Notes: a model not told the origin generated them from the sequence alone. Numbered from the stretch's first letter, positions 1-7,606 are shown. The stretch is 10,828 nucleotides of DNA from Obelidium mucronatum (GCA_025765595.1 JAIVFH010000666.1:1-10828); one strand, 5' to 3'. Numbers and translations are program-made.

Positions 1-36
1 CTGCACGCAAAAATCTCCAAGACACATCCTGCATAA

Positions 37-105
37 TTTGGCGCTCGCTCCATGGAGTCTGTGGTCACTATTGCTTTCAACAATGGCGGCAAGTACTGCG
101 CCAAA
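37..105. promoter_or_regulatory. Inverted pair of E2F-like TTTGGCGC motifs
   Basis: TTTGGCGC (37-44) and its reverse complement GCGCCAAA (98-105) face each other across 53 bp. Each matches the E2F/DP consensus TTTSSCGC exactly. The pair recurs in both unit classes, and the right half-site is damaged in the last partial unit. E2F-type factors are known in animals, plants and some early-diverging fungi. Whether they bind here is pure inference, and an 8-bp inverted repeat could be chance that was fixed by array homogenisation. Confidence 0.3.
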
Positions 106-113
106 GCAAAAAC

Positions 114-126
114 AAAAAAAAAAAAA
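114..126 (+). repeat. Variable poly(A) tract (representative)
   Basis: An uninterrupted A13 run follows CAAAAAC. Counts by eye in units 1-18 are 13, 12, 13, 12, 13, 13, 13, 12, 13, 13, 13, 12, 14, 13, 13, 13, 12, 14. Unit 19 has lost the interrupting C, and unit 20 reads 12 with nearby losses. The tract occurs in both unit classes and accounts for most length differences within a class. It is either a slippage-prone microsatellite or homopolymer miscalling. Confidence 0.8.
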
Positions 127-492
127 TTGCTCTACACATGGTTTCTGCCACAAATCGGCAACCTCTTTTTTCTTTTCGTGTTGTGCGCGGAATTTCTGCC
201 AACATAGGCGTGCCAACGGCGCCACGCTAGCACACCGGCTTCTTGCGTAAAGTGGGCAGGAGCCTTTTGTTTTGAATTCCCTTTTCTAGTTTTCACGCGC
301 TCTACCTGGCTCGCATCTCTTCCAAACTTTGAAGAAGCCTTGCCCAGACTTTTCTCCATTTTTGAGATGCCTCATAGCAGCCAAAACTAAAGAAACAGGC
401 AGGCGGACATCTGTTATGGTAATCAGTTTGTCAAGACAACAAATTTTATTTTTTGACAGCCGGCTTTATTTCAAGGGCCGCCCTGGTTCCAA

Positions 493-502
493 AGAAAAAA
501 AG
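493..502 (+). terminator. T10 run upstream of the 5S promoter (possible back-up Pol III stop)
   Basis: Ten T residues follow an A-rich stretch and end 73 bp before the 5S start. A T run of this length on the coding strand would stop RNA polymerase III, so it could catch read-through from the gene upstream. It is kept in all ten gene-bearing units and is missing from all gene-less units. In this first unit the preceding motif lacks a G that the other nine have (A7-G-T10 instead of A6-GAG-T10). Confidence 0.35.
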
Positions 503-527
503 TTTTTTTTTTCATAGTTTGCTGTTT

Positions 528-550
528 TTGACAGCTGTCAATCGTATAAA
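528..550 (+). promoter_or_regulatory. 5S copy 1 upstream promoter: palindrome plus TATA box
   Basis: TTGACAGCTGTCAA at 528-541 is a perfect 14-bp palindrome with an E-box core (CAGCTG) and TGACAG arms. It is followed by TATAAA at 545-550, which is -30 to -25 relative to the gene start at 575. A TATA element near -30 is a known extragenic 5S promoter element in fission yeast and some other eukaryotes. The palindrome's role is unknown. It could bind a dimeric bHLH or homeodomain factor, or may simply be structural. Confidence 0.65.
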
Positions 551-574
551 GCGCAACACAGAAACAGAACCTGC

Positions 575-692
575 AACTACGGCCATACACACCAAAAAGC
601 ACCGGATCCCGTCCGATCTCCGAAGTTAAGCTGGTGATGGCATTGTCAGTACTGCGGTGGGAGACCACGCGGGAATACAGTGTGCTGTAGTT
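575..692 (+). rRNA. 5S ribosomal RNA, copy 1
   Basis: This is the structural RNA of the large ribosomal subunit, made by RNA polymerase III with TFIIIA. The full 5S fold can be drawn. Helix I pairs nt 1-9 with 110-118. Helix II pairs 14-20 with 58-65, leaving an unpaired A63. Helix III pairs CGGA 29-32 with UCCG 45-48. Helix IV pairs 78-86 with 91-98 around a GAGA loop, with one bulged G. Helix V pairs 67-72 with 103-108. The internal promoter is visible as a box A-like stretch (about nt 49-63, GAAGTTAAGCTGGTG) and a box C-like stretch (about nt 79-99). The start was set by helix I pairing and by ACGGCCAT lying at nt 5-12, as in other fungal 5S. The 3' end may include one or two more U. The length of 118 nt is normal and the gene looks functional. 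Confidence 0.97.
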
Positions 693-697
693 TTTTT
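691..697 (+). terminator. Pol III T7 terminator, 5S copy 1
   Basis: Seven T residues begin at nt 117 of the gene, which is a standard RNA polymerase III stop. The first Us complete helix I of the 5S RNA. The same run survives in the gene-less units. Confidence 0.9.
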
Positions 698-1230
698 CGC
701 GGCTGCACGCAAAAATCTCCAAGACACATCCTGCATAATTTGGCGCTCGCTCCATGGAGTCTGTGGTCACTATTGCTTTCAACAATGGCGGCAAGTACTG
801 CGCCAAAGCAAAAACAAAAAAAAAAAATTGCTCTACACATGGTTTCTGCCACAAATCGGCAACCTCTTTTTTCTTTTCGTGTTGTGCGCGGAATTTCTGC
901 CAACATAGGCGTGCCAACGGCGCCACGCTAGCACACCGGCTTCTTGCGTAAAGTGGGCAGGAGCCTTTTGTTTTGAATTCCCTTTTCTAGTTTTCACGCG
1001 CTCTACCTGGCTCGCATCTCTTCCAAACTTTGAAGAAGCCCTTGCCCAGACTTTTCTCCATTTTTGAGATGCCTCATAGCAGCCAAAACTAAAGAAACAG
1101 GCAGGCGGACATCTGTTATGGTAATCAGTTTGTCAAGACAACAAATTTTATTTTTTGACAGCCGGCTTTATTTCAAGGGCCGCCCTGGTTCCAAAGAAAA
1201 AAGAGTTTTTTTTTTCATAGTTTGCTGTTT

Positions 1231-1253
1231 TTGACAGCTGTCAATCGTATAAA
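1231..1253 (+). promoter_or_regulatory. 5S copy 2 upstream palindrome and TATA box
   Basis: Identical to the copy 1 element, with TATAAA at 1248-1253 (-30 to -25). Confidence 0.65.
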
Positions 1254-1277
1254 GCGCAACACAGAAACAGAACCTGC

Positions 1278-1395
1278 AACTACGGCCATACACACCAAAA
1301 AGCACCGGATCCCGTCCGATCTCCGAAGTTAAGCTGGTGATGGCATTGTCAGTACTGCGGTGGGAGACCACGCGGGAATACAGTGTGCTGTAGTT
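1278..1395 (+). rRNA. 5S ribosomal RNA, copy 2
   Basis: Identical to copy 1 over 118 nt by eye. It lies 703 bp downstream of copy 1. Its unit carries one extra C in the spacer (CCC at 1039-1041). Confidence 0.97.
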
Positions 1396-1400
1396 TTTTT
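1394..1400 (+). terminator. Pol III T7 terminator, 5S copy 2
   Basis: T7 run directly at the gene's 3' end. Confidence 0.9.
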
Positions 1401-1405
1401 CGCGG

Positions 1406-1802
1406 CTGCACGCAAAAATCTCCAAGACACATCCTGCATAATTTGGCGCTCGCTCCATGGAGTCTGTGGTCACTATTGCTTTCAACAATGGCGGCAAGTA
1501 CTGCGCCAAAGCAAAAACAAAAAAAAAAAAATTGCTCTACACATGGTTTCTGCCACAAATCGGCAACCTCTTTTTTCTTTTCGTGTTGTGCGCGGAATTT
1601 CTGCCAACATAGGCGTGCCAACGGCGCCACGCTAGCACACCGGCTTCTTGCGTAAAGTGGGCAGGAGCCTTTTGTTTTGAATTCCCTTTTCTAGTTTTCA
1701 CGCGCTCTACCTGGCTCGCATCTCTTCCAAACTTTGAAGAAGCCTTGCCCAGACTTTTCTCCATTTGACAGCCGGCTTTGTGTGCTGTAGTTTTTTTCGC
1801 GG
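1406..1802 (+). repeat. Gene-less short unit (first)
   Basis: This 397-bp unit matches a gene-bearing unit except for two missing blocks equivalent to 362-454 and 468-679 of unit 1. Between them stays a 13-bp island (GACAGCCGGCTTT, 1767-1779). The unit then resumes at 1780 with the last 13 nt of the 5S gene (nt 106-118, to 1792) and the T7 terminator (1791-1797). It lacks the palindrome, TATA box and internal promoter, so it should make no 5S RNA. The left junction has TTT microhomology and the right one has none. Confidence 0.93.
1780..1792 (+). pseudogene. 5S rRNA remnant (last 13 nt)
   Basis: GTGTGCTGTAGTT equals nt 106-118 of the intact gene and is followed by the T-run terminator. It is what remains of the 5S gene in a short unit. 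The same remnant lies at 2176-2188, 3276-3288, 5781-5793, 7584-7596, 8683-8695, 9785-9797, 10177-10189 and 10564-10576. Its presence shows that the short unit derives from a gene-bearing one by loss, rather than the gene being a later insertion. Confidence 0.88.
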
Positions 1803-2198
1803 CTGCACGCAAAAATCTCCAAGACACATCCTGCATAATTTGGCGCTCGCTCCATGGAGTCTGTGGTCACTATTGCTTTCAACAATGGCGGCAAGTACTG
1901 CGCCAAAGCAAAAACAAAAAAAAAAAATTGCTCTACACATGGTTTCTGCCACAAATCGGCAACCTCTTTTTTCTTTTCGTGTTGTGCGCGGAATTTCTGC
2001 CAACATAGGCGTGCCAACGGCGCCACGCTAGCACACCGGCTTCTTGCGTAAAGTGGGCAGGAGCCTTTTGTTTTGAATTCCCTTTTCTAGTTTTCACGCG
2101 CTCTACCTGGCTCGCATCTCTTCCAAACTTTGAAGAAGCCTTGCCCAGACTTTTCTCCATTTGACAGCCGGCTTTGTGTGCTGTAGTTTTTTTCGCGG
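1803..2198 (+). repeat. Gene-less short unit (second, adjacent to the first)
   Basis: 396 bp. It carries the same scar, with island 2163-2175 and remnant 2176-2188. The A tract is 12. Two short units in a row put the flanking 5S genes 1496 bp apart, the widest gap between genes here. Confidence 0.93.
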
Positions 2199-2726
2199 CT
2201 GCACGCAAAAATCTCCAAGACACATCCTGCATAATTTGGCGCTCGCTCCATGGAGTCTGTGGTCACTATTGCTTTCAACAATGGCGGCAAGTACTGCGCC
2301 AAAGCAAAAACAAAAAAAAAAAAATTGCTCTACACATGGTTTCTGCCACAAATCGGCAACCTCTTTTTTCTTTTCGTGTTGTGCGCGGAATTTCTGCCAA
2401 CATAGGCGTGCCAACGGCGCCACGCTAGCACACCGGCTTCTTGCGTAAAGTGGGCAGGAGCCTTTTGTTTTGAATTCCCTTTTCTAGTTTTCACGCGCTC
2501 TACCTGGCTCGCATCTCTTCCAAACTTTGAAGAAGCCTTGCCCAGACTTTTCTCCATTTTTGAGATGCCTCATAGCAGCCAAAACTAAAGAAACAGGCAG
2601 GCGGACATCTGTTATGGTAATCAGTTTGTCAAGACAACAAATTTTATTTTTTGACAGCCGGCTTTATTTCAAGGGCCGCCCTGGTTCCAAAGAAAAAAGA
2701 GTTTTTTTTTTCATAGTTTGCTGTTT

Positions 2727-2749
2727 TTGACAGCTGTCAATCGTATAAA
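2727..2749 (+). promoter_or_regulatory. 5S copy 3 upstream palindrome and TATA box
   Basis: Same element, with TATAAA at 2744-2749. Confidence 0.65.
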
Positions 2750-2773
2750 GCGCAACACAGAAACAGAACCTGC

Positions 2774-2891
2774 AACTACGGCCATACACACCAAAAAGCA
2801 CCGGATCCCGTCCGATCTCCGAAGTTAAGCTGGTGATGGCATTGTCAGTACTGCGGTGGGAGACCACGCGGGAATACAGTGTGCTGTAGTT
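2774..2891 (+). rRNA. 5S ribosomal RNA, copy 3
   Basis: Identical to copy 1. It is preceded by the double short-unit gap and followed by a single short unit. Confidence 0.97.
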
Positions 2892-2896
2892 TTTTT
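2890..2896 (+). terminator. Pol III T7 terminator, 5S copy 3
   Basis: T7 run at the gene's 3' end. Confidence 0.9.
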
Positions 2897-2901
2897 CGCG
2901 G

Positions 2902-3298
2902 CTGCACGCAAAAATCTCCAAGACACATCCTGCATAATTTGGCGCTCGCTCCATGGAGTCTGTGGTCACTATTGCTTTCAACAATGGCGGCAAGTACTGC
3001 GCCAAAGCAAAAACAAAAAAAAAAAAATTGCTCTACACATGGTTTCTGCCACAAATCGGCAACCTCTTTTTTCTTTTCGTGTTGTGCGCGGAATTTCTGC
3101 CAACATAGGCGTGCCAACGGCGCCACGCTAGCACACCGGCTTCTTGCGTAAAGTGGGCAGGAGCCTTTTGTTTTGAATTCCCTTTTCTAGTTTTCACGCG
3201 CTCTACCTGGCTCGCATCTCTTCCAAACTTTGAAGAAGCCTTGCCCAGACTTTTCTCCATTTGACAGCCGGCTTTGTGTGCTGTAGTTTTTTTCGCGG
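2902..3298 (+). repeat. Gene-less short unit (third)
   Basis: 397 bp. Island 3263-3275, 5S remnant 3276-3288. The scar is identical to that of the earlier short units. Confidence 0.93.
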
Positions 3299-3826
3299 CT
3301 GCACGCAAAAATCTCCAAGACACATCCTGCATAATTTGGCGCTCGCTCCATGGAGTCTGTGGTCACTATTGCTTTCAACAATGGCGGCAAGTACTGCGCC
3401 AAAGCAAAAACAAAAAAAAAAAAATTGCTCTACACATGGTTTCTGCCACAAATCGGCAACCTCTTTTTTCTTTTCGTGTTGTGCGCGGAATTTCTGCCAA
3501 CATAGGCGTGCCAACGGCGCCACGCTAGCACACCGGCTTCTTGCGTAAAGTGGGCAGGAGCCTTTTGTTTTGAATTCCCTTTTCTAGTTTTCACGCGCTC
3601 TACCTGGCTCGCATCTCTTCCAAACTTTGAAGAAGCCTTGCCCAGACTTTTCTCCATTTTTGAGATGCCTCATAGCAGCCAAAACTAAAGAAACAGGCAG
3701 GCGGACATCTGTTATGGTAATCAGTTTGTCAAGACAACAAATTTTATTTTTTGACAGCCGGCTTTATTTCAAGGGCCGCCCTGGTTCCAAAGAAAAAAGA
3801 GTTTTTTTTTTCATAGTTTGCTGTTT

Positions 3827-3849
3827 TTGACAGCTGTCAATCGTATAAA
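3827..3849 (+). promoter_or_regulatory. 5S copy 4 upstream palindrome and TATA box
   Basis: Same element, with TATAAA at 3844-3849. Confidence 0.65.
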
Positions 3850-3873
3850 GCGCAACACAGAAACAGAACCTGC

Positions 3874-3991
3874 AACTACGGCCATACACACCAAAAAGCA
3901 CCGGATCCCGTCCGATCTCCGAAGTTAAGCTGGTGATGGCATTGTCAGTACTGCGGTGGGAGACCACGCGGGAATACAGTGTGCTGTAGTT
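3874..3991 (+). rRNA. 5S ribosomal RNA, copy 4
   Basis: Identical to copy 1. It is the first of three consecutive gene-bearing units. Confidence 0.97.
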
Positions 3992-3996
3992 TTTTT
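3990..3996 (+). terminator. Pol III T7 terminator, 5S copy 4
   Basis: T7 run at the gene's 3' end. Confidence 0.9.
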
Positions 3997-4528
3997 CGCG
4001 GCTGCACGCAAAAATCTCCAAGACACATCCTGCATAATTTGGCGCTCGCTCCATGGAGTCTGTGGTCACTATTGCTTTCAACAATGGCGGCAAGTACTGC
4101 GCCAAAGCAAAAACAAAAAAAAAAAATTGCTCTACACATGGTTTCTGCCACAAATCGGCAACCTCTTTTTTCTTTTCGTGTTGTGCGCGGAATTTCTGCC
4201 AACATAGGCGTGCCAACGGCGCCACGCTAGCACACCGGCTTCTTGCGTAAAGTGGGCAGGAGCCTTTTGTTTTGAATTCCCTTTTCTAGTTTTCACGCGC
4301 TCTACCTGGCTCGCATCTCTTCCAAACTTTGAAGAAGCCTTGCCCAGACTTTTCTCCATTTTTGAGATGCCTCATAGCAGCCAAAACTAAAGAAACAGGC
4401 AGGCGGACATCTGTTATGGTAATCAGTTTGTCAAGACAACAAATTTTATTTTTTGACAGCCGGCTTTATTTCAAGGGCCGCCCTGGTTCCAAAGAAAAAA
4501 GAGTTTTTTTTTTCATAGTTTGCTGTTT

Positions 4529-4551
4529 TTGACAGCTGTCAATCGTATAAA
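4529..4551 (+). promoter_or_regulatory. 5S copy 5 upstream palindrome and TATA box
   Basis: Same element, with TATAAA at 4546-4551. Confidence 0.65.
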
Positions 4552-4575
4552 GCGCAACACAGAAACAGAACCTGC

Positions 4576-4693
4576 AACTACGGCCATACACACCAAAAAG
4601 CACCGGATCCCGTCCGATCTCCGAAGTTAAGCTGGTGATGGCATTGTCAGTACTGCGGTGGGAGACCACGCGGGAATACAGTGTGCTGTAGTT
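4576..4693 (+). rRNA. 5S ribosomal RNA, copy 5
   Basis: Identical to copy 1. It is the middle gene of the longest uninterrupted run of genes in the window. Confidence 0.97.
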
Positions 4694-4698
4694 TTTTT
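4692..4698 (+). terminator. Pol III T7 terminator, 5S copy 5
   Basis: T7 run at the gene's 3' end. Confidence 0.9.
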
Positions 4699-5231
4699 CG
4701 CGGCTGCACGCAAAAATCTCCAAGACACATCCTGCATAATTTGGCGCTCGCTCCATGGAGTCTGTGGTCACTATTGCTTTCAACAATGGCGGCAAGTACT
4801 GCGCCAAAGCAAAAACAAAAAAAAAAAAATTGCTCTACACATGGTTTCTGCCACAAATCGGCAACCTCTTTTTTCTTTTCGTGTTGTGCGCGGAATTTCT
4901 GCCAACATAGGCGTGCCAACGGCGCCACGCTAGCACACCGGCTTCTTGCGTAAAGTGGGCAGGAGCCTTTTGTTTTGAATTCCCTTTTCTAGTTTTCACG
5001 CGCTCTACCTGGCTCGCATCTCTTCCAAACTTTGAAGAAGCCTTGCCCAGACTTTTCTCCATTTTTGAGATGCCTCATAGCAGCCAAAACTAAAGAAACA
5101 GGCAGGCGGACATCTGTTATGGTAATCAGTTTGTCAAGACAACAAATTTTATTTTTTGACAGCCGGCTTTATTTCAAGGGCCGCCCTGGTTCCAAAGAAA
5201 AAAGAGTTTTTTTTTTCATAGTTTGCTGTTT

Positions 5232-5254
5232 TTGACAGCTGTCAATCGTATAAA
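5232..5254 (+). promoter_or_regulatory. 5S copy 6 upstream palindrome and TATA box
   Basis: Same element, with TATAAA at 5249-5254. Confidence 0.65.
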
Positions 5255-5278
5255 GCGCAACACAGAAACAGAACCTGC

Positions 5279-5396
5279 AACTACGGCCATACACACCAAA
5301 AAGCACCGGATCCCGTCCGATCTCCGAAGTTAAGCTGGTGATGGCATTGTCAGTACTGCGGTGGGAGACCACGCGGGAATACAGTGTGCTGTAGTT
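5279..5396 (+). rRNA. 5S ribosomal RNA, copy 6
   Basis: Identical to copy 1. A single gene-less unit follows. Confidence 0.97.
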
Positions 5397-5401
5397 TTTT
5401 T
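5395..5401 (+). terminator. Pol III T7 terminator, 5S copy 6
   Basis: T7 run at the gene's 3' end. Confidence 0.9.
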
Positions 5402-5406
5402 CGCGG

Positions 5407-5803
5407 CTGCACGCAAAAATCTCCAAGACACATCCTGCATAATTTGGCGCTCGCTCCATGGAGTCTGTGGTCACTATTGCTTTCAACAATGGCGGCAAGT
5501 ACTGCGCCAAAGCAAAAACAAAAAAAAAAAAATTGCTCTACACATGGTTTCTGCCACAAATCGGCAACCTCTTTTTTCTTTTCGTGTTGTGCGCGGAATT
5601 TCTGCCAACATAGGCGTGCCAACGGCGCCACGCTAGCACACCGGCTTCTTGCGTAAAGTGGGCAGGAGCCTTTTGTTTTGAATTCCCTTTTCTAGTTTTC
5701 ACGCGCTCTACCTGGCTCGCATCTCTTCCAAACTTTGAAGAAGCCTTGCCCAGACTTTTCTCCATTTGACAGCCGGCTTTGTGTGCTGTAGTTTTTTTCG
5801 CGG
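5407..5803 (+). repeat. Gene-less short unit (fourth)
   Basis: 397 bp. Island 5768-5780, 5S remnant 5781-5793, same scar. Confidence 0.93.
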
Positions 5804-6331
5804 CTGCACGCAAAAATCTCCAAGACACATCCTGCATAATTTGGCGCTCGCTCCATGGAGTCTGTGGTCACTATTGCTTTCAACAATGGCGGCAAGTACT
5901 GCGCCAAAGCAAAAACAAAAAAAAAAAAATTGCTCTACACATGGTTTCTGCCACAAATCGGCAACCTCTTTTTTCTTTTCGTGTTGTGCGCGGAATTTCT
6001 GCCAACATAGGCGTGCCAACGGCGCCACGCTAGCACACCGGCTTCTTGCGTAAAGTGGGCAGGAGCCTTTTGTTTTGAATTCCCTTTTCTAGTTTTCACG
6101 CGCTCTACCTGGCTCGCATCTCTTCCAAACTTTGAAGAAGCCTTGCCCAGACTTTTCTCCATTTTTGAGATGCCTCATAGCAGCCAAAACTAAAGAAACA
6201 GGCAGGCGGACATCTGTTATGGTAATCAGTTTGTCAAGACAACAAATTTTATTTTTTGACAGCCGGCTTTATTTCAAGGGCCGCCCTGGTTCCAAAGAAA
6301 AAAGAGTTTTTTTTTTCATAGTTTGCTGTTT

Positions 6332-6354
6332 TTGACAGCTGTCAATCGTATAAA
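6332..6354 (+). promoter_or_regulatory. 5S copy 7 upstream palindrome and TATA box
   Basis: Same element, with TATAAA at 6349-6354. Confidence 0.65.
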
Positions 6355-6378
6355 GCGCAACACAGAAACAGAACCTGC

Positions 6379-6496
6379 AACTACGGCCATACACACCAAA
6401 AAGCACCGGATCCCGTCCGATCTCCGAAGTTAAGCTGGTGATGGCATTGTCAGTACCGCGGTGGGAGACCACGCGGGAATACAGTGTGCTGTAGTT
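6379..6496 (+). rRNA. 5S ribosomal RNA, copy 7 (variant U79C)
   Basis: This is the only copy with a base change inside the gene: T to C at 6457, nt 79 of the RNA. In the fold described for copy 1, nt 79 pairs with G97 in helix IV, so the change turns a U-G wobble into a C-G pair. It lies at the edge of the box C-like internal promoter. The RNA should fold at least as well as the others, and I infer a tolerated variant rather than a pseudogene. Confidence 0.96.
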
Positions 6497-6501
6497 TTTT
6501 T
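6495..6501 (+). terminator. Pol III T7 terminator, 5S copy 7
   Basis: T7 run at the gene's 3' end. Confidence 0.9.
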
Positions 6502-7033
6502 CGCGGCTGCACGCAAAAATCTCCAAGACACATCCTGCATAATTTGGCGCTCGCTCCATGGAGTCTGTGGTCACTATTGCTTTCAACAATGGCGGCAAGT
6601 ACTGCGCCAAAGCAAAAACAAAAAAAAAAAATTGCTCTACACATGGTTTCTGCCACAAATCGGCAACCTCTTTTTTCTTTTCGTGTTGTGCGCGGAATTT
6701 CTGCCAACATAGGCGTGCCAACGGCGCCACGCTAGCACACCGGCTTCTTGCGTAAAGTGGGCAGGAGCCTTTTGTTTTGAATTCCCTTTTCTAGTTTTCA
6801 CGCGCTCTACCTGGCTCGCATCTCTTCCAAACTTTGAAGAAGCCTTGCCCAGACTTTTCTCCATTTTTGAGATGCCTCATAGCAGCCAAAACTAAAGAAA
6901 CAGGCAGGCGGACATCTGTTATGGTAATCAGTTTGTCAAGACAACAAATTTTATTTTTTGACAGCCGGCTTTATTTCAAGGGCCGCCCTGGTTCCAAAGA
7001 AAAAAGAGTTTTTTTTTTCATAGTTTGCTGTTT

Positions 7034-7056
7034 TTGACAGCTGTCAATCGTATAAA
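7034..7056 (+). promoter_or_regulatory. 5S copy 8 upstream palindrome and TATA box
   Basis: Same element, with TATAAA at 7051-7056. Confidence 0.65.
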
Positions 7057-7080
7057 GCGCAACACAGAAACAGAACCTGC

Positions 7081-7198
7081 AACTACGGCCATACACACCA
7101 AAAAGCACCGGATCCCGTCCGATCTCCGAAGTTAAGCTGGTGATGGCATTGTCAGTACTGCGGTGGGAGACCACGCGGGAATACAGTGTGCTGTAGTT
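7081..7198 (+). rRNA. 5S ribosomal RNA, copy 8
   Basis: Identical to copy 1, and back to U at nt 79 although it directly follows the variant copy. Confidence 0.97.
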
Positions 7199-7203
7199 TT
7201 TTT
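7197..7203 (+). terminator. Pol III T7 terminator, 5S copy 8
   Basis: T7 run at the gene's 3' end. Confidence 0.9.
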
Positions 7204-7208
7204 CGCGG

Positions 7209-7606
7209 CTGCACGCAAAAATCTCCAAGACACATCCTGCATAATTTGGCGCTCGCTCCATGGAGTCTGTGGTCACTATTGCTTTCAACAATGGCGGCAA
7301 GTACTGCGCCAAAGCAAAAACAAAAAAAAAAAAAATTGCTCTACACATGGTTTCTGCCACAAATCGGCAACCTCTTTTTTCTTTTCGTGTTGTGCGCGGA
7401 ATTTCTGCCAACATAGGCGTGCCAACGGCGCCACGCTAGCACACCGGCTTCTTGCGTAAAGTGGGCAGGAGCCTTTTGTTTTGAATTCCCTTTTCTAGTT
7501 TTCACGCGCTCTACCTGGCTCGCATCTCTTCCAAACTTTGAAGAAGCCTTGCCCAGACTTTTCTCCATTTGACAGCCGGCTTTGTGTGCTGTAGTTTTTT
7601 TCGCGG
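7209..7606 (+). repeat. Gene-less short unit (fifth)
   Basis: 398 bp because its A tract is 14. Island 7571-7583, 5S remnant 7584-7596, same scar. Confidence 0.93.

Larger units (their letters stand above)
1..574 (+). other. Non-transcribed spacer of a gene-bearing unit (representative)
   Basis: This spacer precedes the first 5S gene, and the same layout recurs in every gene-bearing unit. Visible elements are TTTGGCGC at 37-44 with its inverse GCGCCAAA at 98-105, the palindrome CTCCATGGAG at 48-57, an A13 tract at 114-126, and TGCC-N7-GGCA (TGCCACAAATCGGCA) followed by two close copies of TGCCAAC. A segment found only in gene-bearing units begins near 362 and contains TTTTTGACAGC at 450-460 and 525-535 and a T10 run at 493-502. 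I find no tRNA, snRNA or protein gene here. Open frames crossing it run into poly(A) and the 5S gene, and change frame with tract length, so I do not treat them as genes. Confidence 0.85.

Noticed and set aside
48..57. CTCCATGGAG palindrome as an operator
   Set aside because: A 10-bp palindrome in a single homogenised spacer can arise by chance, and nothing nearby suggests a regulated start.
468..490. tRNA-like box B (GGTTCCAAA) near 484-492
   Set aside because: It does not match GGTTCGANTCC, has no box A at a proper distance, and no cloverleaf can be drawn.
1406..2198. Short unit as the ancestral form, with the 5S gene inserted later
   Set aside because: Short units keep the last 13 nt of the 5S gene and its terminator exactly in register, which is expected from deletion and hard to explain by insertion.
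2161..2448. Plus-strand open frames of 83-95 codons repeated in each unit
   Set aside because: Several frames are open at once over the same DNA, with ends set by homopolymer length, and they cross the 5S remnant and terminator. They carry no coding signal beyond the repeat itself.
3764..4225. Recurring minus-strand open frame of about 150 codons across the 5S gene and spacer
   Set aside because: It runs antisense through the 5S gene and the poly(A) tract, and is split or joined in other units purely by whether the tract is 12, 13 or 14. The product is low-complexity around the tract and resembles no family I know. Its repetition reflects the tandem array.
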